Shown here one piece after another: positions 12,407 through 24,254 of a stretch of 64,000 nt of DNA. Below the pieces are notes generated by a model, which saw nothing but the letters and a program-made list of their open reading frames with translations, was not told the origin of the DNA and ran no database searches. The translations under genes were made by a program, and so were the position numbers. The first letter of the stretch is position 1. Each line of letters starts with the position of its first letter. The stretch spans positions 310,001 through 374,000 of the forward strand of contig SAXG01000017.1 in assembly GCA_012932865.1 (NCBI GenBank), given 5' to 3'. The stretch comes from Amylostereum areolatum (lineage: Eukaryota; Basidiomycota; Agaricomycetes; Russulales; Stereaceae).

Positions 12407-13016
12407 ATGAAGCTCGTACGGTGAGTATCTTTTGCATCTTCCTCCAAACACGCGTTCTTTTTACCAGATAACTTGTGCCACGCCCGGCATTACCTTTCCC
12501 TTCAACCTACCGCATATCTGCCCGTCTCCCATCGCGTAAACGGATTGCTGATGGCCCTTTATATCCAGGTTCCTCATGAAGCTCAATAACGAGACGGTCA
12601 CAATCGAGTTGAAGAATGGGTCAATCGTGCATGGCACGATCACAGGCGCGTTCATTCTCCAATCGTTCATCCTTTTATACGCTAACCGACCATCATTTTC
12701 ACTCTTCCCTTGCGGTATCGATCCCTTGCATCTCACAGGCGTGGACATGCAAATGAACACGCACCTCAAGACCGTGAAGATGACGGCACGAAACCGGGAC
12801 CCTGCTTCTCTCGACAGCCTGTCGATTCGCGGGAACAACATCCGTTATTTCGTTCTTCCTGATTCGCTACCCCTCGACACACTGCTCGTCGACGATGCGC
12901 CGAAACCAAAGAGCAGGAAAAAGGATGACGCGCGGGGGAGGGGCCGCGGCGGACGCGGCGGCGATCGGGGTCGTGGTGGACGTGGGCGTGGACGTGGAAG
13001 GGGACGAGGCTTCTAA
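12407..13016 (+). CDS. SMD1: Small nuclear ribonucleoprotein Sm D1
   Basis: Three exons (12407-12420, 12569-12645, 12739-13016) give 122 residues. The protein begins [20 protein letters not shown]. It carries the two Sm motifs, with [13 protein letters not shown] in Sm1 and [20 protein letters not shown] in Sm2, and ends in an Arg-Gly tail typical of SmD1 (a methylation target in the family). SmD1 is a core ring subunit of the U1, U2, U4 and U5 snRNPs. Intron 1 is 148 nt. Intron 2 (93 nt) can only be removed with a GC donor (ACAG|GCGCGT). Its length is a multiple of three with no stop, so retention would add 31 residues between the motifs. Confidence 0.93.
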
Positions 13017-13266
13017 GCGGATTCTTGCTGTTGTTGTCGAAGGACGTGCGCAGGATGATGTTGTACGACCCCGCCCGTGCGTTTTCTGTCCTGTTTGTTT
13101 GTGTTCAAAATCGCTGGCTTCCGCCAGTCTTGTATCATCTGCCTTGTCGTGCTCCTCAATATCTATATTCGTTTCGCATGTAACCTCGTACCCAACAACG
13201 CAGCACCATGGTACATTCAAACCGATCCGAAGGGTATACATATATGGTATTTGCGCGAGCAGTGCG

Positions 13267-14805
13267 TCACGCTTTCACCGCGACCAACCCAACTAATAGT
13301 CCAACCAGTCCCAAGGATGCCCATGCCCTCAGCTGCCTTCCAAACGAACCGTCGAAATCATGTCCAGCCTCAGCCAATGTTTCTACCTCGCTTGCAGCCA
13401 CGTTCATCGGGGCATCGAACGGCATCGCGACATCTGCATCTTCCACAAACCATGGTTCTGCAGATTCGTCTGCCGTCAAGTCGACGACCTCTGCATGGGC
13501 AACACCACCGAAGAAGTCAGTAATGAGAGTCTTGCTGAGGTCTCGATGAAAAAGGCCTGTCCGTATGCCAGGATGAGACCGGATAGCAACCGGGTCGTAC
13601 GAATCGAACTGCAACGAGATAAAATATAAGCGTGTACCGAAACGGAGCAAATGAAGCGGCCAACGCACCAGGTCCTTCATGCTGGCTGAGCTGGTCTTGT
13701 TTATGTTTTCCATGAACTCTAAGATGAAATGAGTGTAGCTGTCGATGGCGGCGACGCCAAGATCTGCGTCATTTTCGTACTGTACAAGGGTACATGCATC
13801 AGCAAACGACCACGCCTGATCTATGGGGGCTCACAGAGTAAGAGTTCTCGTCCAATTGAGAGGAACCCGTCGCCAAAATATTCGGAGAATAGAATTTGGA
13901 GTGCAAGGTGGTGGCCTGGCACGTATCCGCCATGAAGAATATTTCGTTATACCTAAGCCAGCGGTATTGAGTAAATAGGGTCGGTTATTGGGGGACGGGG
14001 AAACGCGTACCGTTTCTTCTGCCACATCTGCTCGAACGCGTCGGCAAGGTCGAACGCACTTATCTCCTCGTTATCCTGGAACTTTAGGAACTCGTTTCCA
14101 CCGTGCCCAGTCAGATACACGAAAATGTTTGAGTGGTCATCGGTCAACAAGCGTTTCGTACGCGGTACGGAAGGTTCGACGCGTCCTATTAGGAAATATG
14201 CATGAGCATCAACGCCCGCAATCGGGTCAGAGAACGTACCAGTCAAGAGGCGCAGGAAATTCTCCACGGTGACCTCGTAACCGCGATAATCCACCTCGAT
14301 GTTCTCGCCGTAGATGTCTAGATGACGGCCCGCGTTGGCGAACACGCACCCTGGAAAGCGATTTCTCGCATTACACGCCGCATCGTCCGCAAGCATTAAG
14401 ATGATGTTTGAGTCTGGGATTCCCAATCGCTTCACTGTGCGATACCTGCACGAGATAGCGTCAATGACTCTTGGTTTCACGAGGGTTGGAGTACCGCGAC
14501 ACGTACATCCCAAGGGCGTTTGCCATATGCTAGACAGGTCCATCAAGTCGTCAGTGCGAGCATAGCAAGATCTATGACGTGCAACGCACTCGGTAGTTGA
14601 ACCAGTAACGCGATGCATCTACGAGAACAGCCCAGTTGTTCGTGTGCGTCGATTCAGAAGTCGCTCCCACGGCATTGCGGTCGAAGAACTGGCGTATGGT
14701 TGCTTCCTTAGCAGCATAGGGATCCGCGCCATGTACACCCGAGGTATGGGGGAGTACAAATGCCAAAGTGGCCACGAGTGTGAGAGGAAGAGAAAGGAGA
14801 CGCAT
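13267..14805 (-). CDS. GPI8: GPI-anchor transamidase catalytic subunit (PIG-K/Gpi8), peptidase C13
   Basis: Seven exons (14805-14590, 14529-14507, 14445-14240, 14185-14011, 13952-13835, 13779-13669, 13608-13267) give 396 residues. A signal peptide occupies about residues 1-27. Motifs are NNWAVLVDASRYWFNYRH, then DYRGYEVTVENFLRLLTG, the catalytic His in VYLTGHGGNEF (about residue 176), QMWQKKRYNE and the catalytic Cys in MADTCQA (about 218). A hydrophobic segment close to the C-terminus (ASLGLVGLLVGLVAV) anchors the protein in the ER membrane. The enzyme cleaves the C-terminal signal of precursor proteins and attaches the GPI anchor, working with Gaa1, Gpi16, Gpi17 and Gab1. The ATG at 14805 is the first in frame. 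Length matches the family. Confidence 0.94.
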
Positions 14806-15134
14806 GGAGACGGATTTGAGCAACTACAAGATGCTTTGTGTCCCAAGTACTATTAGAGTGAGGTCAAAAGTTGCGTCTACACTTCCTTGAGCGTCTTGAC
14901 TGTGGAGATATTGGAAAGTGCGAGTCGAGCCACCGATAGTCGTGGAGGCGGCCAGGAAGAAAGCGAACAGGCGCTCGTTTACCGTGCCGAAGTAATTAGT
15001 AAACAACTCAAACATGTCGTCCAACCAGCTATCACAATTACAACTTCAGAAAACAACTCGAGTCTACATCGACAGCGTTGGACCAAACCGATCTAAAACG
15101 CCCTCACGACAACTCGGACGTAGACAAAACCCCT
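14806..15134. other. Promoter-side gap
   Basis: This gap lies between the GPI8 start and the end of the SAP30BP-like gene. No gene seen. Confidence 0.5.
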
Positions 15135-16519
15135 CTATCCCCATCGACTCTTCCCGTGCACCTTGCCCTGCGCCTGTCCTACCCCTTCTCCAAACTGACC
15201 GAGACGAGTTTTCCGCGCGGGCCCCCCCTGTCCATACGCAGGCTGCTGTATATACGGGTTGTAACCGACACGATGCTGCGTCTGCGTCTGCGCCTGCGCC
15301 TGTGAAGAGGAAGCCGAAGATGCAAACTCGATCTTCTGCCGTTTGGACGAGGACTGTGCCGACTCCTTCTCTTCCGAGCGTTGTTTCTGGAGCTCAGCTT
15401 CCGGGATATGTGTACCAGCGGAGGGTTGGAGGAGAATCCAAGCCACGGGGGCAAATCAACCGGGTACGAGGCCACGACCGGCGGAAGAAGGGAGGAACAA
15501 GAGTAAGATCCCAGTCCAGATGTAGGCAGGTTGACGCGGACCGTGAACACCAGGTAAAACAGAAGGTGGCACAGCGTTAGCCTCAAGCTGGAGGTTGGCC
15601 AGGACGACAACGCACCGATCCGATCCACAAACCATTCTTCACGCACGTCGTCTGGATCCCAGACATCCTTCGGAAAGTTGGTCGTCCGCTCGTCCACGTC
15701 CACGAACTCGACCAGCTTGGCGTACAAATGCGGGTTTCGGAATGAGCGGTTGGACATTAGGGAATCGTTGAAGTGCTTGGGTTGAACGGGGTCTCGCTTC
15801 AGGACGTGGAATTGCGCAAGCTTCGTCTGATATCGATTATGAGCATGTGCGGTGAAGGAAGACAAAGCTGTAAGCGCACTTCAATGGTAGGATCGCATGG
15901 TTCATTGGACGGCGGGGGGATACCCCAGTCCTCGATACCAGGGATTGGGGGCGGACGAAGAAGTTTCCGGACTTGTGATACTTCGTCGAAGGGCTGAGAG
16001 GAGGTGTCTCTCACGACAGAAACTCGATCACTAGATGTTGAAGTTGACGGGCCGGCTGAGTGCACTGCAGTAGCAGAGGTCGACGCGGCTTCGGATGTGT
16101 GGGCGCGAACGGTGTGCTTGTGCGGTGGAGGACGGCGGATGATGACAGGTGGTTTAAAATTATTCGCTGCAGGTTTTCGTCCTGGTGCACAGCAGCTCAG
16201 CGTTCCGAGAACGGTGAGAGATAGAAGCCCAGACGTACCTTCCACCAATATATCAGTGTTTGGCTTCTGCATGTTGGCCTGCCGCAAAGAGAGGGGCACA
16301 GCCAGACAGAGGGAAACGGCGCATGCTAAGCCGAGAGATGAGAGCGCTCACATCATCTTTGTCGTCGCTCGACGATCGATTTTTGCCCTTGTTTTTGGAT
16401 GTAACCTGAGGAAGGATTCGCTCGGAGTCGCTTTGAGAGTCGTCATCATACGAAACGAGTCCTGTTCGAAACCTGTCAGTGGACCACAGAGATTGGGACG
16501 ATTTAGTCCCACCGTTCAT
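15135..16519 (-). CDS. SAP30BP/HCNGP-like protein
   Basis: Five exons (16519-16352, 16278-16239, 16181-15880, 15826-15616, 15397-15135) give 327 residues. The N-terminal [14 protein letters not shown] and the core carry the HCNGP signature: [48 protein letters not shown] and [10 protein letters not shown]. The tail has a QAQAQTQTQ low-complexity stretch and a basic, Gly-rich end. The human homologue binds SAP30 and is also reported as a splicing-associated factor. Intron 4 is long for this genome (218 nt). The donor for it keeps phase and no shorter choice does. Nuclear location is expected from the family. Confidence 0.86.
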
Positions 16520-16793
16520 GTGTAAAATCTTGCGAATGTGGCCAGAAGGAGAAAGATGGCGAGTCAAGACGTTGTGAGAGGACCGAAAACAAGTCACAAC
16601 TCGAGGAGAGGGCGGGGGTTTGGGTTTTCACACGTGACCATTCGTCTGCTATAGCGAACTTGATTCTTTGTTGCTCACCACCACGGTGAGCACCACCAAT
16701 CCACAACTCGGACTCTGCATTGCATACTAATTCTCTTCAAGCCTCAATCTAACAGGATAATCTCGCTCTGTAGCTGCATTCACCTGACTCGCC

Positions 16794-17815
16794 ATGACCT
16801 CTATGAAATCATACCTGGCTGAGAAATACATGTCCGGGCCCAAGGCCGATGCAATACTTGCGCGCACCGCCCCCAAGAAGAAGAAGAAACGTAAAGCAGA
16901 CTCAGCTGCTGGGCCCAGTGGGTTTGGGATTCAAGACGATGATGCCGGGTGGGGAGCTGCCAACGCGGACGAGGTGGAGGATGAGGCGGCCGACGCTGTT
17001 GTGGCGGAGGACCGAGCCTTCAAGAAACGACGCGTGAACGGGTCGACGGCATCGACATGGACGACCATACGCGAGCCGACACCACCGCCAGCGCCGGACG
17101 AGCAGCCTCAAATCGTGGACGCACCACAGCCGTTCAAAGGCGGACTGCTGACGTCGAAGGAACTGCGGTCCAAACTACCGTCGGCGCGAGTAGAACGCGA
17201 GGAGCTATCGCGCGAGGAGCACCTCGCCGCGCAGGAGACGGTGTACCGTGATGCATCTGGGCGGAAGCTGGATATGAAGGCGGAGAGGGTGGAGGCGGCG
17301 CGGAAGAAGCGCGAGCGGGAGGAGAAGGAGGCGCAGAAGATGGAGTGGGGAAAAGGTCTCGTGCAGCGGGATCAGGAGGAGGAGCGGAAGAAGAAGGAGG
17401 CGAGTTTGCGCGGGAAGGATTTCGTGCGGTATGCGGACGACGCGGAGCTGAACAGGGATCAGAAGGAGCAGGAGAGGTGGAACGACCCGGCTGCCGCGTT
17501 CTTGACCGTACGTCGTCTTTATGCTTCTGCTTGTAGCGTACTGACATGCAGCCCCCTCACTCAGAAAAAGAGAACGAAAGGTCCTCGGAAACCGGAATAC
17601 AACGGACCTCCGCCGCCGCCGAATCGTTTTGGTATCAGGCCAGGCTATAGATGGGACGGCGTTGGTACGACTTTCATAACATCACCGGGACAACGGACAT
17701 ACTGACAAGGCGGTGATTCGCAGACCGTGGTAACGGCTTCGAGGCGAAGTTATTCCAACGCCAGAATGAGAGGAAAGCGGACGGCGCAGGCAAGCCACAA
17801 CTGGAGCGTGGATGA
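16794..17815 (+). CDS. BUD13: Pre-mRNA splicing factor BUD13 (Cwc26)
   Basis: Three exons (16794-17507, 17565-17664, 17724-17815) give 301 residues. It begins MTSMKSYLAEKYMSGPKAD and is basic and acidic by turns. It carries the typical GGLLTSKELRSKL segment and ends with the conserved block [20 protein letters not shown] followed by a short Lys/Gln helix. BUD13 belongs to the retention-and-splicing (RES) complex with Snu17 and Pml1. The long charged region around residues 140-215 predicts an extended helix. All splice phases agree. Confidence 0.92.
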
Positions 17816-18043
17816 AATGTGAAATCTCTCGATGCTTTCCCCTCCCCGTTTTACCCTGTGCGTTCCCAGTTTCCTTCGAATGATCCATGCCCTCATGCGA
17901 TCTTTCCAAGTTTTACGCGCGGTCTGCTCTCTTAGTCTCCCGATCTTCGAGATACAGGCTCTTCGCGAAGATTTTGGTACAATACTGTACAACATTCTCC
18001 GGGGTTTCCCTTGTTGTAATGTCCGCCATGCTTTTCCGCACGT
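17816..18043. other. Convergent gap
   Basis: A short convergent spacer between BUD13 and the small orphan gene. Nothing else is seen. Confidence 0.5.
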
Positions 18044-18683
18044 CTAATCAAGTAATTCGAACCCGATCTGCCATTTGTCCTCGGTCGGAATGAGCGTCAT
18101 GCCTCCCCAGGCCAACTCGATCGTCTTGCCGTACGGCCAGGGTTTCAGGACTGGTGTTCCCCTCAGCCACGGATGAAAATGCTCTGCGCGGGGAAATCCT
18201 TACCAAAATACAGCCTATAACCCTCGCCCTCGACTATAAATGGGAACGCTGTGTGAGGAAAAGGTTGGCGCGCGTGCAGGGTGGTGAGCTTCAAGACGAG
18301 ATCCTAGGGTGGACGCATATAGTCAGCTAGGAAGGGCGACGGCCTGCTGTTCCCCACGTAGATGGCTTTTTGCGCGGTGAGGAAACGTTGATCGGAAGGT
18401 TTTGACGGACTGAAAACAGGTGAGCGTGTAAAGGTGATTCGTTGCAGACGTTGTGGACTCACCTGATGCTGTAAATATAGACGGAGGTGAAGAAGCACTT
18501 CCGGAATTCGTCCGTAGGGACGAACAAAAGACGAGTATCTCCCAGGATAAAGAGGTCGGATTGCATGGTGTGAGACAATGGGGTCGACAATGAGATGGAG
18601 AAGCGTAGTGGTCCCGGTGGAGGGGGAGGTTGGCGAGATGGTGAGAAGGCGGGTTCGGCGATCTCGGCCCGATAGAGCAGCAT
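18044..18683 (-). CDS. Small conserved-looking protein of unknown function
   Basis: Four exons (18683-18463, 18409-18358, 18303-18204, 18150-18044) give 159 residues. All three introns are 53-54 nt with good sites, and all phases agree. The protein has no signal peptide or membrane segment. Striking blocks are DLFILGDTRLLFVPTDEF, ALLYD-like QKAIYDLVLKLTTLHAR and IELAWGGMTLIPTEDKWQIG. The alternating hydrophobic pattern suggests a compact beta-rich fold. I do not recognise the family. The start is uncertain: the Met at 18683 is preceded by an in-frame open stretch (VAAWSSGDLFRSEQS) that may belong to a further 5' exon. Confidence 0.6.
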
Positions 18684-19116
18684 CTGAGATTGCTCACTCC
18701 GGAATAAATCGCCAGAGGACCAGGCTGCCACCAACTTCGAGGTGATCGAACAAACTCATGCCGCGGTTGGAGATGAGCCTAGCCGCACAGCCCTCCGCAC
18801 CAGGGCGAGAGCTGCGTTGGCGTCGACGTTGGAGCCAACTTGTGGGAATCGATGTAAATGGGGATGCTTTGGGATGGTTGGGATGTGAGTCAGGAATATG
18901 CATGGGCCAGGCAGTCGAGTCCGTGGTCGGCAAATAGAGGAGAGCCGAGGAGAGGAATTGAAAGCAATTGGGCCCTATTGGGGGAGAGGAAAGAAGCCGG
19001 CGGGATGCCCAAATAAGGAGTGTGGGAAGGTTGAGTGATCATCGCCCTGTCCTCGGCCTTCCCGTTTCCCGCGCTCCGTTTCGTTCCCCCACCTCTCCAT
19101 CTTGTCTCCGACCTTC
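18684..19116. other. Intergenic region upstream of TUP1
   Basis: A divergent promoter region. It may hold a first exon of the small orphan gene, but no model is supported. Confidence 0.4.
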
Positions 19117-21458
19117 ATGTCCTCCATCTATGCCGTGCGTTCTTCTCCTTCTCCTTCTCCCCCTCCCCCTCCTCTTTCCTCACCTCAACTCACTCTTTCC
19201 CTCCACACAGCACCGAAGTCTCCAGCCACAGGGCCCCCAGCCTCCTCAACAGCCAGGCCAGGCACGCATAAACGACTTGCTTGAGACCATTCGTCAGGAA
19301 TTCGACGGTCTCTCACAAGAGCTCTCCCTCCTTCGTCCGCAGAGGGATGACTTCGAGTCCAAAGGTGTGTCTCTCTTCTTTCACACGTCGTCCCCGCTCA
19401 TCTCCCCTTCCCATCTCCAGTTTCATCCCAGGTCAACGAACTTAACATCATTCGCCAGTCCCTTTACGACCTCGAGTCTCAACATAGCAAGATTCGCCAA
19501 ACGTACGAGGAAGAGATTGGCCGTCTTCGCGCAGAACTCAATGCCGCCCGAGCACAACCCTCCGCACACCCCACCCCCTTGACCCAGCCTCCCGCCTATC
19601 CGGATACTTTTTTCTCCCGACGCGACGACCGTGAGCGCATCGTGGACCGTGACCGTGACCGCGATCGCGATCGTGAGCGCGTCCTCGAACGAGACAGGGA
19701 CCGCGAGCGGGACAGGGAACGAGACAGAGACAGAGACAGAGACGGCCGCGAACCGAAGCGAATCAAGACAGACCGTATCAAAACAGATCGTCCGGGTACG
19801 TTCATGCATTACTCCTTCCACCTTACTAGTCTAATGTTCCTCCTTCAGAACAACCTTACTCGCCCTATCTTCCACCCGTGCCTGCCCAAGGTACTTCCTC
19901 TTCTTCCCTTGTTCCCTCTTCGCAGGCGCCTCTTCCGAAGCCGAGTGGACCAGGTCTTCCTCCCGCAGCCTTCTTTCACCCCCGCTCCACCACCTCCCTC
20001 TTCGTCGGAACAAGTTCCTATCGGTAACGGCGTGGGCGATATCAATCCCAATAACAGCTTCCTGGACGATTTGGACCCCCATACGGCCCCTCCAGAGTAC
20101 AAGACAGAAGGAAACGATTGGTTTGCCGTTTTCAACCCCAAAGTTAAACGGGTTCTCAACGTTCAGTTGGTGCATACCCTCACCCACGAAAGGTACGATC
20201 GTCTTTTGTCCAACGCCAACGGATCCTGACAGCTGGTATCCAGTAGCGTTGTTTGCTGTGTACGCTTCTCTGCCGATGGCAAGTATCTGGCGACGGGATG
20301 CAATCGGACGGCACAGATCTACGACACGGCCACGGGCGTGAAGACTTGGTGAGTCCTTCCATTTCCTGGTCGGACCCACATCTGATGTCTGCGCCCAGCG
20401 TATTGACCGATACAAATGCCCCCAAATCGGGTGATTTGTACATTCGCAGCGTGTGCTTCAGTCCGGACGGGAAATACCTTGCCACAGGCGCCGAAGGACA
20501 AGCTTATCCGTGTACGCGCTTTCCCGTTCGATGCTTCCACGCGTCTGACTCTGTATCGCTGTAGATCTGGGATATCGCTAAGCGGCGTATCCGCACTACT
20601 TTCGAGGGCCACGCACAGGAGATCTACTCTCTTGACTTCTCACGCGACGGTGTGCTGATAGTCTCTGGGTCGGGGGATCGCACCGCTCGAATCTGGAACA
20701 TGATAGACGGCACACACAAGGTATTGCCCATCCACGAGCCAGAGACCATCGACAGCGGCGTGACTTCTGTGGCCATCTCACCCGATGCGCGCCTCGTGGC
20801 CGCGGGGAGTCTGGACACAATCGTTCGCATCTGGGACGTCGCGACTGGTAACCTTGTCGAGCGGCTCCGCGGTCACAAGGACAGTGTTTACTAGCGTTGC
20901 CTTCACACCGGACGGGAAGGGACTCGTCAGCGGAAGTTTGGATAAGACGCTCAAGTACTGGGATGTCCGGTCTGTGGGCATGAAGCGCGATCAAATGGGA
21001 GGCCCGATGACGCCCGGAAAGGAAGAAAAGAACCTGTGCACCATGAACTTCACTGGTCACAAGGTGCGTGGTGGGTCGGTATTGCGTTAGATCTTGGTTG
21101 CTCATGTAGGTGTCTAGGACTACGTCTTGAGCGTTGCAGTTTCGCACGATGGTCAATGGGTTGTGTCGGGGTCAAAGGACCGCGGAGTGCAGTTCTGGGA
21201 GGCGCGAACGGCTACGGTGCAGCTGATGCTGCAAGGCCACAAGAACTCTGGTGCGTGTTGTACTGCCGTGCGTTCGGACTCACACACTAAATATACGGTC
21301 CTCTCTTCATCAGTCATCTCCATCGATCTGAGTCCAGCGGCTAGCCTTCTTGCCACAGGTAGCGGTGATTGGGCTGCTCGAATATGTATGGCACTTTGTC
21401 TTCTATTCAATGGAACATCACTCACGTTTCCGTTCCAGGGAATTATACCCCCGCCTGA
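19117..21458 (+). CDS. TUP1: TUP1-like transcriptional corepressor, frame-disrupted
   Basis: Eleven exons (19117-19134, 19211-19364, 19421-19795, 19849-19953, 20015-20192, 20244-20348, 20399-20511, 20565-21063, 21118-21250, 21314-21385, 21439-21458) would give 589 residues. It starts MSSIYAHRSLQPQ, followed by the Tup_N tetramerisation coiled coil ([18 protein letters not shown]). An Arg/Asp/Glu run ([12 protein letters not shown]) comes next. [15 protein letters not shown] leads into seven WD40 repeats, ending ARIWNYTPA. In yeast the protein pairs with Ssn6/Cyc8 to repress many genes. Two single extra bases break the frame: G at 20496/20497 (GCCGAA|G|GACAAG) and T at 20892 (GTTTAC|T|AGCGTT, giving an immediate TAG). 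Without them every exon phase and WD40 blade is normal. Confidence 0.88.
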
Positions 21459-22039
21459 GTTCCGTTGTATCATATTCTCTACGACGGCAGACGGACCACT
21501 GTTGCTTGTATTCTCTCTGCTCTAAAATGTATCTCACGCTTCCTTGCCCTGTTTTCCTTCAGTTGTTGTTCTGTGTTGCGACGACCGTCGTTGGCGGTAC
21601 TTCCTAGAGAGAAGGGTCGGCCGGGTCGTATTTATCTAGGCTTGTACGGGTATCTGCGCGGCCGAATGGAATCGCTTTCTTGGAATCACCGCTGCCCTCT
21701 CATTAGTTCCCGCAGCTGCAGTTGTGTAAGGAAGATACGAATTGAGTGGAATGCGCTAAGTTACGATTATTTAATACGGTTTCATCTGTAGAGTAAGCGT
21801 TGTGCGTTCAGTGTGAACAATCAATTACCCTAGGGTCCTAACCAAAGAAAAGTACGCGAAGGAATCCAAGATGTGAAAGAGCACGACTGCTTGTGCGGGT
21901 GCCCGAGGTAAGCCAGCAAGCCAGTGAACAGATACACGTAAGTTACTACCCGAGTAAGTTACAGATAAGTGATATGCCAACAGCGCTAGGTGATATAACT
22001 GTAAACGATGAGAACAAAGGAGTACAACGAATGTGGAGT
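21459..22039. other. Convergent intergenic region
   Basis: The 3' flanks of TUP1 and the next minus-strand gene. Open frames here are unsupported. Confidence 0.45.
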
Positions 22040-23423
22040 CTAACGTAGCGAACGCAGCGAATGTAGGACCTCCGAGTAGTTTTCCTCCACCCATCGCCTT
22101 CCCCTCTCCTCTCTGATCCACTTCATACTCAGCACGCGACATGCGCGACTCGGTGCAGGAGGCGCAGAGCTGGGCACAGGCACTTCGCCGTCTTCTTCCG
22201 GAGGCGACACTCGAACGGACGGGAGTGACCGTACGTTGTCCTCGCCATCCTCGGTCTTCAGACGGCAATCTCCCCCATGTCGATGTTTGTCTTGAACACG
22301 GAAGGGACTGGCGAGCTGTGAACCCGACCGCGCATGGTTGGGCGGGCGCAAGACAAGATCCGCGGGCACTGAATTGCTCAGGCAGCGGCGGACCTTGCTC
22401 AAGTTGCGGCGGCGGTGAACACGGTCGTCGGGCTCCGGCTCGGGAGACAACGCAAAGTGCTCCGACGTAGAGGTCGAAGGGCTGACGAGCGACTCGGAAA
22501 CGCTGCGCCCGTGTCCATGCAAGTGCGTGTATTTGGAAAGGTATGGTGACGGGGGACGGATCGTCAAGTTTGGGTTGGCACGACGCTGGCGAACAGCGAT
22601 AGCGGAAGGTGGAAGCCGCAGCTGGACCGTGGACCGGATCTGAAGGCCGTTCAAACATACGTGATGAAGGATTTGAGGCGGAACGCGGCGTGGCCGATTT
22701 CGGCGTCGCGAATTTGTGCGGGGATTGGAAGATCGCGATGGGTGAGGGAAGCAGTTCCGGAGGTGTCATGACCCGCGGTGAACGCGCCGGGGAAGTAGCA
22801 GGTCTGGAGATGTATCGAACGAACGTTGGAATGAGTGGATTTGGAGGGGTAGCGGGGTGAGGTAGTGCGGGCGGCGGTGGGTTGTAGGTGCGGCTTTGGC
22901 ATCGACTTGGGGAGTGGGGGCAGCGGCCGTAGGTGGGGGTCGAATGGAGGATCATAGTCGTCCTCAGAGGTGGAAGTTGCGGCCGAGCTTCCGGAGAGGG
23001 AAGAAAGTAGAGAATCGTGGGAGAAGGACACGGTGTGACGGTAAATCAGAGAGGATGGGAGGGAAGAGTTCTCATCGCTGGGAAATGAAGGTGACCGGGT
23101 TGGTGGAATACCGTACGGGTATCTATGTCCTTGGAAGTGACCGGGTGCAGCTGGTAAGCTCTTGACAGGAAAGGAGGAATGTTCCCCCGAGTCGCTGTCA
23201 GGGCTGGTGAGGGTCGATGCAAGGGAAGACCGGTGGTGTCGCTGAAGTAGAGTAGGCTCTTCTCGAGCTCGAGCGCGTGGTCGAGGGAAGAGGCGTGACT
23301 GTAATCGTACTCCATGCGCGCTGCTGAGGGAAACAAACGGGAGGAGGGTATCGCTCGAGGGGGCTGAAAAGCACTCGAGTCTTCGTCCGATGTTCCGCTG
23401 CTTATTATATCTGCGGAACGCAT
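22040..23423 (-). CDS. Ser/Pro-rich protein of unknown function, frame-disrupted
   Basis: Protein-like segments in three minus frames succeed one another. The first, near 23423-23220, contains HALELEKSLLYFSDTTG. The second, near 23215-22830, contains SEDDYDPPFDPHLRPLPP. The third holds MTPPELLPSPIAIFQSPH. The last ends at 22040 with SMKWIREERGRRWVEENY. No convincing introns connect them. The order of frames is what repeated single-base insertions would produce (frame 2 to 0 to 2 to 1 by position modulo 3). The conserved-looking C-terminus suggests one gene. I recognise no domain. Exact exon or frameshift points cannot be fixed by eye. Confidence 0.4.
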
Positions 23424-24254
23424 CCTGGTGTCCCGCCATCCGATACTTTCGCAGGGCGGCGACGTGCTGCGAGAAAGAAATCGGGGCGATTGTCGGTATG
23501 AATTGCTTGGTGCGCAGCCGGAAATCAAAGCCGCTGCCCCGCACCGAGACTGCAGCCTACTGCAGCGAGGTTTTGCCGCCTGGATAATCCTATTTGCATT
23601 TTCCGATCCACGAGCTCGAGTGGGGGAAATAATGGTTATCAATCAGTGCACAGCTCGATAACGCGATCGAACGCTTACACCGAGTGCACGGAAGCACCTA
23701 TGCACAAAAATGGGCTCACCGCCTGGTACGTTTACCTCGACGTTTGCGGTTTAGAGAAGGAACGCAAAGGCAGTTTGATTGTCGTCCATGAAGTATGCTA
23801 TATGATCGCTTCGGCAGACGTAGGTGACGTAGCAGGTGTCGAAAAATGGTCCCGAGCTTTTGAGGTCTGGCCGAAGTCCGACGCTTACATTCGGGTGTCA
23901 GTCGGAGCAGGAGACGAGAACGAACGACGGGACATACTTTCTAACCCTCAGGCACGCGAAAGGGTGGCACAGATCATGGGTGCAGCCTGTGCGTGCGTAG
24001 CTATGGGCTTTTCCAGAACCTGCGAATGAGCAAATGACGAAAAGGCGCAGTGCACGCGTGAGTCGTGACACTTCATTTCTGTTGGACTGGACCAGGACTG
24101 CACCATTGCAACGCAAAAGAAATACATTTTCAAGTGAAGCAAGGAACTTCAACAGCAACCCGCAAATGCGTAGAGATCGTCAGATTCGAAGATTAAATGT
24201 CTAGGGTGTTGTATAAAGAGGCGTAAACTTCGTGAAAAGGACATCTGGAATGAT
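23424..24254. other. Intergenic region
   Basis: About 830 bp between the end of the oxalate decarboxylase gene and the start of the Ser/Pro-rich gene. The plus-strand open frame around 23646-24029 has no motif. Nothing else is seen. Confidence 0.45.

Noticed and set aside
19869..19953. A 35-nt intron in TUP1 (GTACTT...CGCAG)
   Set aside because: Too short and it puts the WD40 part out of frame; a 61-nt intron at 19954-20014 fits.
20399..21063. Explaining the TUP1 frame breaks with alternative splice sites
   Set aside because: No GT-AG pair near either point keeps the WD40 sequence; tested donors lead to stops.
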